A stretch of 64,000 nt of DNA from Pseudonocardia hydrocarbonoxydans (GCF_006539565.1 NZ_BJNG01000001.1:124001-188000), one strand, 5' to 3'; shown: positions 21,932 through 31,296, counted from the first letter of the stretch. Notes: generated by a model from the sequence alone, not told the origin. Numbers and translations: made by a program.

Positions 21932-24300
21932 CGGTCCGCCCTCAGCACGTCCCCGACGCGCAGCCGCGCGGCGTGCCCGCCGGGCCGGGCGGCGAGCGCG
22001 TTGACGACGAGCACCGTGACCGGGGCGGCGAGCAGCAGCGCGAGCGCCGCGGCCGGGGCCGCGTACTGCAGCGGGGTGATGTCGGCGACGACCCGCCACA
22101 GCACCCGGCCCAGCGCCACCCCGAGCGGGAGCCCGGCCAGCAGCCCGACCGCGGCCAGCACGGTGGCCTGGGTGACGACGACGCCGCGGGCCTGCCGCCG
22201 CGTCATGCCCAGCGCGCGCAGGACCGCCACGTCGTGGCGGCGGCGGCGCACGGCCGTCGCGAGCGCGTGCCCCACGGCGCCGACGGCGAGCAGGGCGAGG
22301 AACCCGCCGAGCACCACCGGCAGCACCTCGACGTTGCGGAGCAGGCCCGCCTCGTAGGGCGGCCCGACCGGCGCCAGCTCGGCGACCCCGGCGAGCCGTT
22401 GCGCCACCGCGGCCGGGTCGGCCCCCGGGGCCACCGCGACCAGCCCCACGTGGAAGCGGAAGGTGTCGGTGAGCGCGGCGTAGCCGTCCGGGCTCAGCCA
22501 CGCACCGTCGTCGTAGAAGTTGTGCGGCCCGACGGGGACGAAGCCGATGCCCGTGACGGTCAGCCTGGCGCCGCCGAGCGGCCCCGTGGCGTCCAGCGCG
22601 TCACCCGGGCGCGCGCCGAGCTCCTGCGCGGTGCCCGGGGCCAGGACGATCTCGTCGGCCTGCTGCGGCATCCGGCCCGCCGAGAGCACGGTCGGGAACG
22701 GCGGCGCACCCGGCGCGGGTCCGGTGAACACCGTGACCGGGCGGGCGGGCCCGTCCCCGGCCCGCACGTCCAGGACGCCGTCGCGGACGTCGAGCACGCC
22801 GGTGACGTCCGGGTCGGCGGCGACGGCCCGCAGCGCCGGTCCGGCCGGGCCCGCGACGTCCTCGCCGAAGAAGCCGAAATAGGACGCCAGCTGGTGGGTC
22901 TGGCCGAACCGGGCCGGGTTCTGCGCGGCCTCGGACACCCCGGCGGAGAAGGTCAGCGCGGCGAGCACGCCGAGCACCCCGGTGACGGCGCCCACCAGCG
23001 CGGGGCGCACCGGGAGCGCCGACCGGCCGCGTCCGGGCTCCAGCGCGAACCGGACGCCCACCAGCACGGGGACCGGCAGGCCCAGCCGGGCCGCCGCACC
23101 GGCCACCGCGGAGCGCCGCCCCGCCGCGTCGCCGGGGCCGGCCAGCGCCCAGCGCGCCGCCGCGGCCGCCCCGCCGGCCAGGGCCAGCACCAGCGCGGCC
23201 CCGCCCGCGCCGAGCACGGCCGCGTCGACGTCGACGCCGGGGTCGGGCTCGAACCCCGCGGCGGTGCCGAAGGGGAACCACGCCGACGCGGCCACGGCGC
23301 CCGCCGCGCCGAGCGCGGTGCCCGCCACCCCGGCCAGCGCCGGACCCGCGACGGCGGCGACCGTCGCCTGCCGCCGGGACATCCCCAGCGCGCACAGCAC
23401 CCGCAGCTCGGTGACGGTGGACCCGACGTGGCGGGCGACGGCCTGGCCGACGAGCACCGTCGCGGCGGCGAGCGCGGCGAGCCCGAACGCCAGCAGGCTC
23501 GCGCTCTCGAACGCCAGCGTCCGGCCGATCTTCCGGTGCTGGGCGGACAGGTCGAAGTAGCTGATGTCGGTGCGGCCGGTCGCCCCGACCAGTGCCTCCT
23601 GGAACGCGGGTACCGCGGCGGGCCCACCGTCCAGGCGCACCAGGGCCTGCAGCAGCTCGGTGCCCGGCGGCCCCAGCAGGTGCGGCCGGTACTGCGCGAG
23701 CAGGCCGGGCGAGGGGTGCAGGCCGGGGGTCTCGGTGGGGCGGTCGCTCAGCACGAACGAGCGCACGACGCCCACGATCCGCACGTCGAGCACCGGCCCC
23801 GTCGGTTCCGGGGGCTCGGCGTTCGCGATCGCCTGCGCCGCGATGACGGCCGGGTCCTGCAGGGCGAGCCGTACGGTGTCGCCGACGCCGGTCCCGAACA
23901 CCTCGGTGTAGGCCGGGGTGATCACGGCCTCGTCGGCCCGCGCCGGGTCGGGCAGCCTGCCGGCGAGCACGACCGGGACCTCGACGGTGTCCGGGCGCAG
24001 GTCGACGGTGAGGTCGGCGAACTCCCCGTCGACCTCGACGGGGGCGCTGCCGAACTCGCTGAGCGCGACCACGCCGGGGACCGCCCGCACCGCGTCCCAG
24101 TCGAACCCCGGCGTGGTGGGCAGCACCGCGAGCGTGGCGGGCCGGGTCTGGGCGAGCAGCCGGTCCAGCGCGCCCGCGCCCCGCCGGGCGGCGGCCACGG
24201 CCGTCAGCACCACCCCGGCGGACACCGCCACCAGCAGCGTCAGCACCACCAGCGACCGCCACCGCCGCCGCACCTCCAGGACCAGCCATCTCCCCACCAC
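21928..24300 (-). CDS. ABC transporter permease, FtsX/MacB type (third copy)
   Basis: 790 residues. One N-terminal helix after RRRWRSLVVL, a large extracytoplasmic domain (about 45-260), a four-helix FtsX core, a second extracytoplasmic region and a second FtsX core ending in DVLRADR. The C-terminal core contains RRRRHDVAVLRALGMTRRQA, the coupling-helix segment shared by all three permeases here. Most similar to the copy at 24304-26697 (for example the shared segments SAGVVLTAV, ALDRLLA and LEPGRGRSALPVRPALVGAV). Family members export lipids, peptides or drugs, or act as mechanotransmission systems. Cotranscribed with the ATPase and kinase. Confidence 0.9.
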   Translation of the reverse strand: MVGRWLVLEVRRRWRSLVVLTLLVAVSAGVVLTAVAAARRGAGALDRLLAQTRPATLAVLPTTPGFDWDAVRAVPGVVALSEFGSAPVEVDGEFADLTVDLRPDTVEVPVVLAGRLPDPARADEAVITPAYTEVFGTGVGDTVRLALQDPAVIAAQAIANAEPPEPTGPVLDVRIVGVVRSFVLSDRPTETPGLHPSPGLLAQYRPHLLGPPGTELLQALVRLDGGPAAVPAFQEALVGATGRTDISYFDLSAQHRKIGRTLAFESASLLAFGLAALAAATVLVGQAVARHVGSTVTELRVLCALGMSRRQATVAAVAGPALAGVAGTALGAAGAVAASAWFPFGTAAGFEPDPGVDVDAAVLGAGGAALVLALAGGAAAAARWALAGPGDAAGRRSAVAGAAARLGLPVPVLVGVRFALEPGRGRSALPVRPALVGAVTGVLGVLAALTFSAGVSEAAQNPARFGQTHQLASYFGFFGEDVAGPAGPALRAVAADPDVTGVLDVRDGVLDVRAGDGPARPVTVFTGPAPGAPPFPTVLSAGRMPQQADEIVLAPGTAQELGARPGDALDATGPLGGARLTVTGIGFVPVGPHNFYDDGAWLSPDGYAALTDTFRFHVGLVAVAPGADPAAVAQRLAGVAELAPVGPPYEAGLLRNVEVLPVVLGGFLALLAVGAVGHALATAVRRRRHDVAVLRALGMTRRQARGVVVTQATVLAAVGLLAGLPLGVALGRVLWRVVADITPLQYAAPAAALALLLAAPVTVLVVNALAARPGGHAARLRVGDVLRADR

Positions 24301-24303
24301 GGC

Positions 24304-26697
24304 CTACTCCGCCCGCAGGACGTGGGCGATGCGCAGCCGGGCGGCGCGCCGGCCGGGCGGCGCGGCGAGCGCGTTGGCGACGAGCACCGCGACCGGCGCG
24401 GCCAGCAGCAGCGCGGGCACCGCGACCGGGGCCAGGTACTGCAGCGGGGTGATGTCCGCGACGAGCCGCCACACGACCCGCCCCACCGCCACCCCCAGCG
24501 GCACGCCGAGCAGCAGCCCCACCGCGGCGAGGACCGTGGCCTGGGTGACGACGACCGTGCGGACCTGGCGCCGCGTCATCCCGAACGCGCGCAGCACCGC
24601 GACGTCGTGGCGGCGCCTGCGGACGGCCGTGGCGAGCGCGTGGCCGACCGCGCCCACCGCGAGCAGCGCCAGGAACCCGCCCAGCGCCACCGGCAGCACC
24701 TGCACGTTGCGGATGACCGTCGCCTCCACCGGCGGCGGGGTCACCATGATCGGGAACTCGCCGACGCCCAGCGCGGCGCCGACGTCGGCGGCGAGCCGCC
24801 CGGCCACCACCTCCGGGTCCGCCCCGGGGCGCAGGGCCACGAACAGCGGGTGGAACTTGAAGCCCGCGATCAGCGCGGTGTACCCGTCGGCGGTGAGCCA
24901 GGCCCCGTCGTCGTAGTTGTTGTGCCCGGCGTAGGGCACGAAGGCGATGCCGGTGACGCGCAGCGTCGCGGAGCCCGCCGTGCCGGTGACCGCGAGGGTG
25001 TCGCCGACGGCGGCGTCCTGCTCCGCGGCGGTGCGCGGGGCCAGCGCGATCTCGTCGGGGGCCTGCGGCATCCGGCCGGAGAGCACCACGGTCGGGAACG
25101 GCTCCCGCCCGGTGCTGCCGTAGGCGAACGTGCTCACCGCGCCGCGCGCGGTGTCCAGCACCCCCACCGGGGCGTCGACGACGGCGAGCACGTCGGGATC
25201 GGCGGCGATCGCGGCGGTGAGCGCGGGGCCGGTGGGCAGGTAGTCCTCGCCGTTGAAGCCGACGAAGCTCTCCAGCCGGTGGGTCTGGCCGAACCGCTCG
25301 GGGTGGGCCGCGGCGTCGGCCACGCCCGCGGAGAAGGTGAGCGCGCCCAGCACGCCCAGCACCCCGCCGACGGCGCCGACCAGTGCGGGTCGCACCGGCA
25401 GCGCCGACCGCCCGCGGCCGGGCTCCAGCGCGAAGCGCAGCCCGACGAGCACCGGCACCGGCAGCCCGGCCCGGGCGGCGAGCGCGGCCACCGCGGAGGG
25501 CCGCGCGTTCCCGCCCGCGCCGGGACGCAGCGCCGCCGCGGCCGCGGCCACCGCACCGCCCAGGCACAGCGCGGCCAGCACGGCGGAGCCCACGCCCAGT
25601 ACCAGCGGGTCGGGCGCGAACCCGGGCCGCGGCTCCAGCAGGGCCGCGGTGCCCAGGGGGAACAGCGGGGACGCCGCCGCCGCGGCCGCGGCACCGGCGA
25701 GCACCCCGACGCCGGCCGCCAGCACCGGCGCGGCGACGGCCGTCCGCAGCGCGGCGGCGCGCTCCAGCCCCAGCGCGCGCAGCACGTCGAGATCGGCGAC
25801 CGCGGCGGTGGTGTGGCGCGCGATCGCCTGGCCGACGAGCACCGTGGCCGCCAGCAGCGCGGCACCGGCGAACGCGAGCAGGCTCGCGGCCTCGAAGCCG
25901 AGCGTCGCGCGGGCCTTCGCGGCCTCCTCGACCTGGTCGAACATCTCGATGTCGGTGCGGCCGCTGACCTGTGCGAGCCCGGACCGGAACGCCGCGATCG
26001 ACGCCGGGTCGTCCGCGGTCAGCCGCACCAGCGCGTTGACGTTGGTGAACCCGGGCAGGCCGAGCTGCGCGGGGTACCGCTCCAGCAGGCCGGCCGAGGG
26101 CTGCACCGTGCCCAGCGCGCCCGGCTGGTCGACGAACCAGAACGAGCGGATCGTCCCGACCACGGTGGCCCGCACGAGCGGCCCGCCGGGGACGTCCGGC
26201 GGCGCGGGCGCGGCGAACTGCTCCGGGGCGTAGAGGCGCAGGTCGACGGTGTCGCCCACCCCGACGCCGTAGCTGCGGGTGAACGCCGGGGTGACCGCCA
26301 CCTCGTCGGCGCGGTCCGGGTCGGGCAGCCGGCCCTCGAGCACCACCGGCCGCTCGACGGCCGACATCGCCTCGCGGTCCATCGGGAAGCCGTCGGGGTA
26401 GTCCTCCGGCGTGATGTCGTCGACCCGGAAGGAGGTGACGGCGAATTCGGCCACCGCCTCCACCCCGGGCAGGGCGCGCACCGCGTCCCAGTCGAAGCCG
26501 GGCTGGTTGGGCAGCACGGCCAGGGTGGCGGGCGCGGTCACGGCCAGCAGCCGGTCCAGCGCGGAGGCCCCGCGCCGGGCACCGGCCACCGCGGTCAGCA
26601 CCACCCCGGCCGACACCGCCACCAGCAGCGCGAGCACCAGCAGCGAGCGCCACCGGCGCCGCAGCTCCAGGCCCACCCACATCCCGGCCAGGCCCAT
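24304..26697 (-). CDS. ABC transporter permease, FtsX/MacB type (second copy)
   Basis: 797 residues from the ATG that overlaps the preceding stop by one base (TGATG); a GTG one codon earlier is also possible. Same layout as its neighbours: N-terminal helix (LLVLALLVAVSAGVVLTAVA), large extracytoplasmic domain, and two FtsX-type helical cores, the last with RRRRHDVAVLRAFGMTRRQV. Clearly a duplicate of the adjacent permeases. The next gene begins only three bases downstream. Confidence 0.9.
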   Translation of the reverse strand: MGLAGMWVGLELRRRWRSLLVLALLVAVSAGVVLTAVAGARRGASALDRLLAVTAPATLAVLPNQPGFDWDAVRALPGVEAVAEFAVTSFRVDDITPEDYPDGFPMDREAMSAVERPVVLEGRLPDPDRADEVAVTPAFTRSYGVGVGDTVDLRLYAPEQFAAPAPPDVPGGPLVRATVVGTIRSFWFVDQPGALGTVQPSAGLLERYPAQLGLPGFTNVNALVRLTADDPASIAAFRSGLAQVSGRTDIEMFDQVEEAAKARATLGFEAASLLAFAGAALLAATVLVGQAIARHTTAAVADLDVLRALGLERAAALRTAVAAPVLAAGVGVLAGAAAAAAASPLFPLGTAALLEPRPGFAPDPLVLGVGSAVLAALCLGGAVAAAAAALRPGAGGNARPSAVAALAARAGLPVPVLVGLRFALEPGRGRSALPVRPALVGAVGGVLGVLGALTFSAGVADAAAHPERFGQTHRLESFVGFNGEDYLPTGPALTAAIAADPDVLAVVDAPVGVLDTARGAVSTFAYGSTGREPFPTVVLSGRMPQAPDEIALAPRTAAEQDAAVGDTLAVTGTAGSATLRVTGIAFVPYAGHNNYDDGAWLTADGYTALIAGFKFHPLFVALRPGADPEVVAGRLAADVGAALGVGEFPIMVTPPPVEATVIRNVQVLPVALGGFLALLAVGAVGHALATAVRRRRHDVAVLRAFGMTRRQVRTVVVTQATVLAAVGLLLGVPLGVAVGRVVWRLVADITPLQYLAPVAVPALLLAAPVAVLVANALAAPPGRRAARLRIAHVLRAE

Positions 26698-29117
26698 CAC
26701 CCCTCCCTCCGCAGCAGCTCGGCCAGCGGCAGCCGCGCGGCCCGGCGGGCGGGCAGCGCGGCCAGCAGCGCCGTCGCCGCGAGCACGGCCGGCACGGCGA
26801 GTGCCCACGGCACCGCGGGCGGCACGTGCACGATCGGGGTCGTCTCGGCGACCGTGCGCCAGGCCGTCCGCCCCAGCGCGATCCCCAGCGGCACCCCGAC
26901 GGCCAGCCCGGCCACCGCGAGCACCGCGGCGTGGGTGTGCACCGCGGTCCGGGTCTGGCGCGGGCTCATCCCCAGCGCCCGCAGCACCGCGAGGTCGTGG
27001 CCGCGGCGCCGGACCGCGGTGGCGAGCCCGTGCCCGACGGCGCCGACGGCCAGCACGCCGAGGAACACCCCCAGCACGCGCGGCAGCACCTGCACCGTCG
27101 CCAGCTCCTGCACCTGGGGCGGGGGACCGATCGGGAACAGCCCGATCGGCTCCGCGCCCGGCACCGTCGCACCGATGGCCTGCAGGCGCGGCACCGCGGC
27201 CGCGGGGTCGTCGCCGGGGGCCAGCGCCACCGCCGAGTACCGCACCGTCTGCTCCAGCCCGAGCGCGGCGAACCCGCCTGCGGTGACCAGCGCGCCGGTC
27301 AGGTTGTCCACCTGCGGCAGGAACCCGATCCCGACCACCCGCAGCCGCGCCGGACCGGCCGGGCCCGCCAGCTCCACGACCCGGCCCGGTGCGGCGTCGA
27401 GCTCCCGGGCGGTGACCGGGCCGAGCAGCACCTCGTCGGCGGCGGCGGGTGGGCGCCCGCTGGTCGCGACGAGGCCGGGGGCGGACCCGGACACCGGCTG
27501 CGCGCCGTAGACCGCCAGCGGCACCCCGCCCGCGGTGGCCGTGCCGGAGACCATCGCCGTGACCCCGGTGACGGCCGGGTCGGTGCCCATCGCCGCCAGC
27601 ATCGCCGGCGCCGTGCGCGGGTCGGCGGGCGTGCCCAGGCCGAAGAAGCCGATCAGGGCGAAGTCGGTGCCGAAGCGCTCCGGGTGCTCGACGGCGTCGG
27701 TGACACCGGCGGCGAAGGTCGCCGCGGCGAGCACGCCGAGCACGCCGACGACCGCGCCGGCCAGCGACGCGCGCGCACCGGTCCCGGCGGGGTCACCGCC
27801 CGGTTCGAGCGCGAACCGGGCCCCGAGGACGGCGGGCACCGGCAGGCGGACCCGCGCGACCGCGGACGGCCGGGCCGCGGCCGGGGCGGGCACGACCCGC
27901 GCCGTCCCGGCGTGCCGGAGCCGGGCCGCCGCGGCCGCGGTCGCGGCCACCAGCGCGATGGCGACCAGCACCCCGCCGCCGAGCACCGCCACGTCGACGT
28001 CGACGCCCGGGGCGGGCTCGTAGCGGCCCGCGGCCCCGAAGGGCAGGCCCGCCGACGCGACCGCGGCCCCGGCCGCGCCCAGCAGCGCCCCGCCCAGCGC
28101 GGCCACGGTGGGCGCCGCCGTGGCGGCGGCCACGGCCTGTCCGCGGGTCATCCCGGCGGCGCCGAGGACGCGCAGGTCCGGCAGCGTCGCCGCGACGGTG
28201 CGCTGCACCGCCTGGCCCACCAGCACCGCGGCCGCGGCGGCCGCGGCCAGGCCCAGCGCGAGCAGGCACGCGGACTCGAAGTCCAGCACCCCCGAGGTCC
28301 GCTGCGCCCTGGCGAGCTGGTCGGTGAACTCGACGTCACCGGTGGCCGAGAGCCGGATCACCTCGCGGCGCAGCGTCTCGAGGTCGGCCGGGTCGTGCAA
28401 CCGGACGAGCCCGGCCCGCCACGTCGCGGCGGTGCCGACCAGCTCGGAGCGGTAGCGCTCGGCGAAGGCGGGTGAGGGGATCAGCAGGCCGGGGGACGCC
28501 AGGTCGTCGGCGACGGCGAAGGACCGCACGACCCCGACGATCGTCACGGGCACGGCGGGCCCGTCGGGCTGCTCGGGCAGCGGGTCCCCGGTCGTGGCCT
28601 GGGCGTCCACGCTCGCGGGGGAGTAGGTGCGCAGCGTGACCACGTCGCCCAGCTCCCGGCCGGAGGACCGGAGGAACTCCGCGGTCACCACGGCCTCGTC
28701 GGACCGGGCCGGGTCGGCGGCGCGCCCGGCGAGCACCACCGGGCGCTCGACCTCGCCCCGTCCCGCGTCCGCCGTCGGCAGCCAGGGGGGCAGCACGGTG
28801 GACGGCAGGCCGTCCACGGCCAGGTTCCCGTCGACGACCAGCGCCACGTCCTCGACGATCGGCAGCGCCCGGACCCGCTCCCAGTACCGCGCGTCGGGCA
28901 GGCTCCCGGGCGGGCCGGGCGGCCCGAACGGATTGACGATCGCGTGCGCGGCCCCGGTGCGCCCGAGCAGCCGGTCCAGCGCGGAGTCGCCGCGGCGGGC
29001 ACCGGCCGCCGCGGTCAGCACGGCCCCGCAGGACAGCGCGACGAGCAGGGCGAGCACCAGCAGCCCGCGCCGGCGCCGACGCAGCTCCAGCCGCGTCCAG
29101 CGCAGGATCGGCGGCAT
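26697..29117 (-). CDS. ABC transporter permease, FtsX/MacB type (first copy)
   Basis: 806 residues, starting MPPILRWTRLELRRRRRG with the basic patch and first helix LLVLALLVALSCGAVL. The extracytoplasmic domain is followed by two FtsX cores; the C-terminal one carries RRRGHDLAVLRALGMSPRQT and ends LAELLRREG. It is the most divergent of the three paralogues. It lies six bases downstream of the ATPase gene, so the ATPase-permease pair is the likely ancestral unit. Confidence 0.9.
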   Translation of the reverse strand: MPPILRWTRLELRRRRRGLLVLALLVALSCGAVLTAAAGARRGDSALDRLLGRTGAAHAIVNPFGPPGPPGSLPDARYWERVRALPIVEDVALVVDGNLAVDGLPSTVLPPWLPTADAGRGEVERPVVLAGRAADPARSDEAVVTAEFLRSSGRELGDVVTLRTYSPASVDAQATTGDPLPEQPDGPAVPVTIVGVVRSFAVADDLASPGLLIPSPAFAERYRSELVGTAATWRAGLVRLHDPADLETLRREVIRLSATGDVEFTDQLARAQRTSGVLDFESACLLALGLAAAAAAAVLVGQAVQRTVAATLPDLRVLGAAGMTRGQAVAAATAAPTVAALGGALLGAAGAAVASAGLPFGAAGRYEPAPGVDVDVAVLGGGVLVAIALVAATAAAAARLRHAGTARVVPAPAAARPSAVARVRLPVPAVLGARFALEPGGDPAGTGARASLAGAVVGVLGVLAAATFAAGVTDAVEHPERFGTDFALIGFFGLGTPADPRTAPAMLAAMGTDPAVTGVTAMVSGTATAGGVPLAVYGAQPVSGSAPGLVATSGRPPAAADEVLLGPVTARELDAAPGRVVELAGPAGPARLRVVGIGFLPQVDNLTGALVTAGGFAALGLEQTVRYSAVALAPGDDPAAAVPRLQAIGATVPGAEPIGLFPIGPPPQVQELATVQVLPRVLGVFLGVLAVGAVGHGLATAVRRRGHDLAVLRALGMSPRQTRTAVHTHAAVLAVAGLAVGVPLGIALGRTAWRTVAETTPIVHVPPAVPWALAVPAVLAATALLAALPARRAARLPLAELLRREG

Positions 29118-29123
29118 CGGGGG

Positions 29124-29837
29124 TCAGTCCTGCTCGATGCGGCCGTCGCGCATCCGGACGACGCGCGACGCGCCCGCGGCGACGTCGGGGGAGTGGGTGA
29201 CCATCACGATCGTCTGCCCGTCGGCGTGCAGCCGCCGGAACAGCTCCAGCACCTCCAGGCCACCCTCGCTGTCCAGGGCGCCGGTCGGCTCGTCGGCCAG
29301 CAGCAGCGAGGGCTCGTTGGCCAGCGCGCGGGCGATCGCGAGGCGCTGGCGCTGGCCGCCGGAGAGGACGGCGGGCACCTGCTCGGTGCGGTCGCCGAGC
29401 CCGAGCAGGTCGAGCAGGTCGCGGGCGCGGGACTCCGCGGCGCGGCGGCGCAGCCCGTGCAGCATCGCGGGCAGCACGATGTTGTCCAGCGCGGACACGC
29501 CGTCGAGCAGGTTGAAGAACTGGAACACGATGCCCACGTGCGTGCGGCGGAAGCGGGCGAGCCAGTCCTCGTCGCGGCCGTCGATGCGCTGCCCGGCCAC
29601 CTCGACGGTGCCGTCGTCGACGGCGTCGAGCCCGGCGACGACGTTGAGCAGCGTCGACTTCCCGCAGCCCGAGGGCCCCATCAGCGCGACGAACTCGCCG
29701 GGGGCGACGTCGAGGTCGACCCCGCGCAGCGCGCGCACCGGGGCGAGGTCGGCGGTGAAGGTCCGGCGGGCCCCGCGGACGCGCACGGCCCCGCCCGCGC
29801 CGAGGGTCACGTCGGTGGTCTCGGGTGCTGCACTCAC
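29124..29837 (-). CDS. ABC transporter ATPase (MacB/LolD type)
   Basis: A 237-residue nucleotide-binding subunit: Walker A GPSGCGKST, Q-loop VFQFFNLLDGVSALDN, signature LSGGQRQRLAIARAL, Walker B LLLADEPTGALDS and switch His in VMVTHSPDVA. Spacing and sequence match the MacB/LolD/FtsE group that powers FtsX-type permeases. It is the only ATPase for three permeases. The GTG start is chosen because it overlaps the cyclase stop by four bases and gives a normal N-terminus. Confidence 0.95.
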   Translation of the reverse strand: MSAAPETTDVTLGAGGAVRVRGARRTFTADLAPVRALRGVDLDVAPGEFVALMGPSGCGKSTLLNVVAGLDAVDDGTVEVAGQRIDGRDEDWLARFRRTHVGIVFQFFNLLDGVSALDNIVLPAMLHGLRRRAAESRARDLLDLLGLGDRTEQVPAVLSGGQRQRLAIARALANEPSLLLADEPTGALDSEGGLEVLELFRRLHADGQTIVMVTHSPDVAAGASRVVRMRDGRIEQD

Positions 29838-31150
29838 GCGTCCTCCTGGTCGCCGGATCGCAGCCGGTAGGCCACGACGGTGGATTCGCGGCCCTTGACG
29901 CAACGGTTACCGAGCGGCTCCCACGGCCGGGCCGGTGCGCCGCGGACGGTCGGCTCGCTCGCCACGGTGGTCCCGGCGGGCCGGGCCAGGTCCTGGAGCC
30001 GCTGGGCGAGGTTGACGACGTCGCCGACCAGCGTGTACTCGACGCGCTCGGCGCTGCCCAGCATGGCGGCCGCGACCTCGCCGGTCGAGAGCCCGATGCC
30101 CAGCCCGAACGGGTCCAGGCCGCGCGCGGCCCACTCGGCGTCCAGGACGCGCTGGCGGGCGTGCATCTCGCAGGCCGCCCCGACCGCGCGCTCGGCGTGG
30201 TCGGGCTGCGGGTCGGGCGCGCCGAACACCGCCATCACGGCGTCGCCGACGTACTGCATGACGGTGCCCCCCGCGCCGAGGATCGCCCCGTTCATGGCCT
30301 GCCGGTGCGCCCCGAGCTGCCCGGCCAGCGCGGCCGGGTCGGTGCCCTCGGCGATGCGGGAGTAGCCCCGCACGTCGGACATGAGGACGGTGACGACCAG
30401 GCGTTCGGTGCGGTCCACCGCGCCCGCGTCGGTGCGCAGCTTCTCCGCGATGCCGCCGGGCAGCAGCCGCGAGAGCGTCTCGCCCTGCTCCTCGCGGGCC
30501 AGGATCGCCGTGTGCAGCATCCGCAGCCTGCGCAGCGCGTCGGCCCGGCCGGCCCCCGCCCCCTTGGCCAGTGCGAGGAACAGCCGCTCGATGGCCGCGC
30601 CGACGGCCTCCGGGGTGTCGCCGCGCGACACCGCGATCGCCTTGACCGGACGGCCCTGGGCCACCCACTGGAGTAGCTGCTCGTCGTCGGCGTCGAGCCG
30701 GCTCTCGTCGCGGGCGGGGTCGACCAGCGCGCGGACGATGTCCGGGTCGATCACCGAGCCGCCCGCGGCGACCGCGCGGATCGCCGAGCCGAGCCGGCCG
30801 GGGTCGTCGATGTGGTTCTTGAGCAGGTAGGCGTAGCCCGCGGCGCCGTCGGCGAGCAGCGCCACGGCGTACTCCGCGCTGTCGAACTGGCTCAGCACCA
30901 CCACGCCGGTGCCCGGGTGCCGCCGCCGCACCTCGCGCGCGGCCTCGATGCCCTCGTCCTGGAACGTCGGGGGCATCCGGATGTCGGTGACGACCACACG
31001 TGGCTGGAGCCGCTCGGCCTCGGCGACGAGCTCGTCGCGGTCGCCCGCCACGCCGACCACCTCGACGGCCGGGTCGTAGGCGAGCAGCGCGCGGACCCCC
31101 TCGCGGACGATCAGGTTGTCGTCGGCGAGCAGCACGGTGATGCGCTCCAT
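29834..31150 (-). CDS. Response regulator with C-terminal class III nucleotide cyclase
   Basis: 438 residues in three parts. Receiver 1-140: Asp10-Asp11, phosphoacceptor Asp56 (VVVTDIRMPP) and Lys111. Residues 151-200 align with the LuxR helix-turn-helix of the paralogue at 17395 but have lost its key residues (LDADDEQLLQWVAQGRPVKA), so DNA binding is doubtful. Residues 250-432 are a class III cyclase: metal Asp259 (MSDVRGYS) and Asp303 (VGDAVMAVFG), transition-state pair Asn380/Arg384 (GDVVNLAQRL). The position usually held by the purine-selecting Lys seems to be Gln299, so cAMP versus cGMP cannot be assigned. First gene of the operon and divergent from a cyclic-nucleotide-binding protein. 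Confidence 0.93.
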   Translation of the reverse strand: MERITVLLADDNLIVREGVRALLAYDPAVEVVGVAGDRDELVAEAERLQPRVVVTDIRMPPTFQDEGIEAAREVRRRHPGTGVVVLSQFDSAEYAVALLADGAAGYAYLLKNHIDDPGRLGSAIRAVAAGGSVIDPDIVRALVDPARDESRLDADDEQLLQWVAQGRPVKAIAVSRGDTPEAVGAAIERLFLALAKGAGAGRADALRRLRMLHTAILAREEQGETLSRLLPGGIAEKLRTDAGAVDRTERLVVTVLMSDVRGYSRIAEGTDPAALAGQLGAHRQAMNGAILGAGGTVMQYVGDAVMAVFGAPDPQPDHAERAVGAACEMHARQRVLDAEWAARGLDPFGLGIGLSTGEVAAAMLGSAERVEYTLVGDVVNLAQRLQDLARPAGTTVASEPTVRGAPARPWEPLGNRCVKGRESTVVAYRLRSGDQEDA

Positions 31151-31209
31151 GCCCGCAGAGCCTGCCGTCGCCGGCCGGGGCCGGTGAGGGTGCAGCCCCG
31201 CCGGCCGGG

Positions 31210-31223
31210 GGGTGCTGGCACCC
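31210..31223. promoter_or_regulatory. 14-bp near-palindrome GGGTGCTGGCACCC (copy 2)
   Basis: The exact reverse complement of the site at 18073-18086, here extended to an eight-base inverted repeat (31208-31225). It lies in the 151-base divergent region between the cyclase operon and the cyclic-nucleotide-binding gene, positioned to control both. Confidence 0.55.
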
Positions 31224-31268
31224 CCGGTCCGGTCGGTCCGTGTCCTCCCCCGGGCCGGGCGCGGTTCC

Positions 31269-31296
31269 TAGCGTCGACGGCGAGAACCCGAGGAGG
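31269..31296 (+). promoter_or_regulatory. Promoter -10 (TAGCGT) and ribosome site of the cNMP-binding gene
   Basis: TAGCGT (31269-31274) would start transcription near 31281, and AGGAGG (31291-31296) stands five bases before the GTG. No clear -35 is visible, as expected for an activated promoter; the palindrome lies about 50 bases upstream of the -10. Confidence 0.5.

Noticed and set aside
21832..27510. A plus-strand open frame of 1,892 codons
   Set aside because: It is antisense to the permease and kinase genes, its translation is Arg/Gly/His/Gln-rich without domains, and it reflects the lack of stops in GC-rich antisense frames.
31210..31223. TGGCAC within the palindrome as a sigma-54 -24 element
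   Set aside because: There is no matching -12 GC element at the right distance, and actinobacteria generally lack sigma-54; the perfect second copy at 18073 favours an operator.
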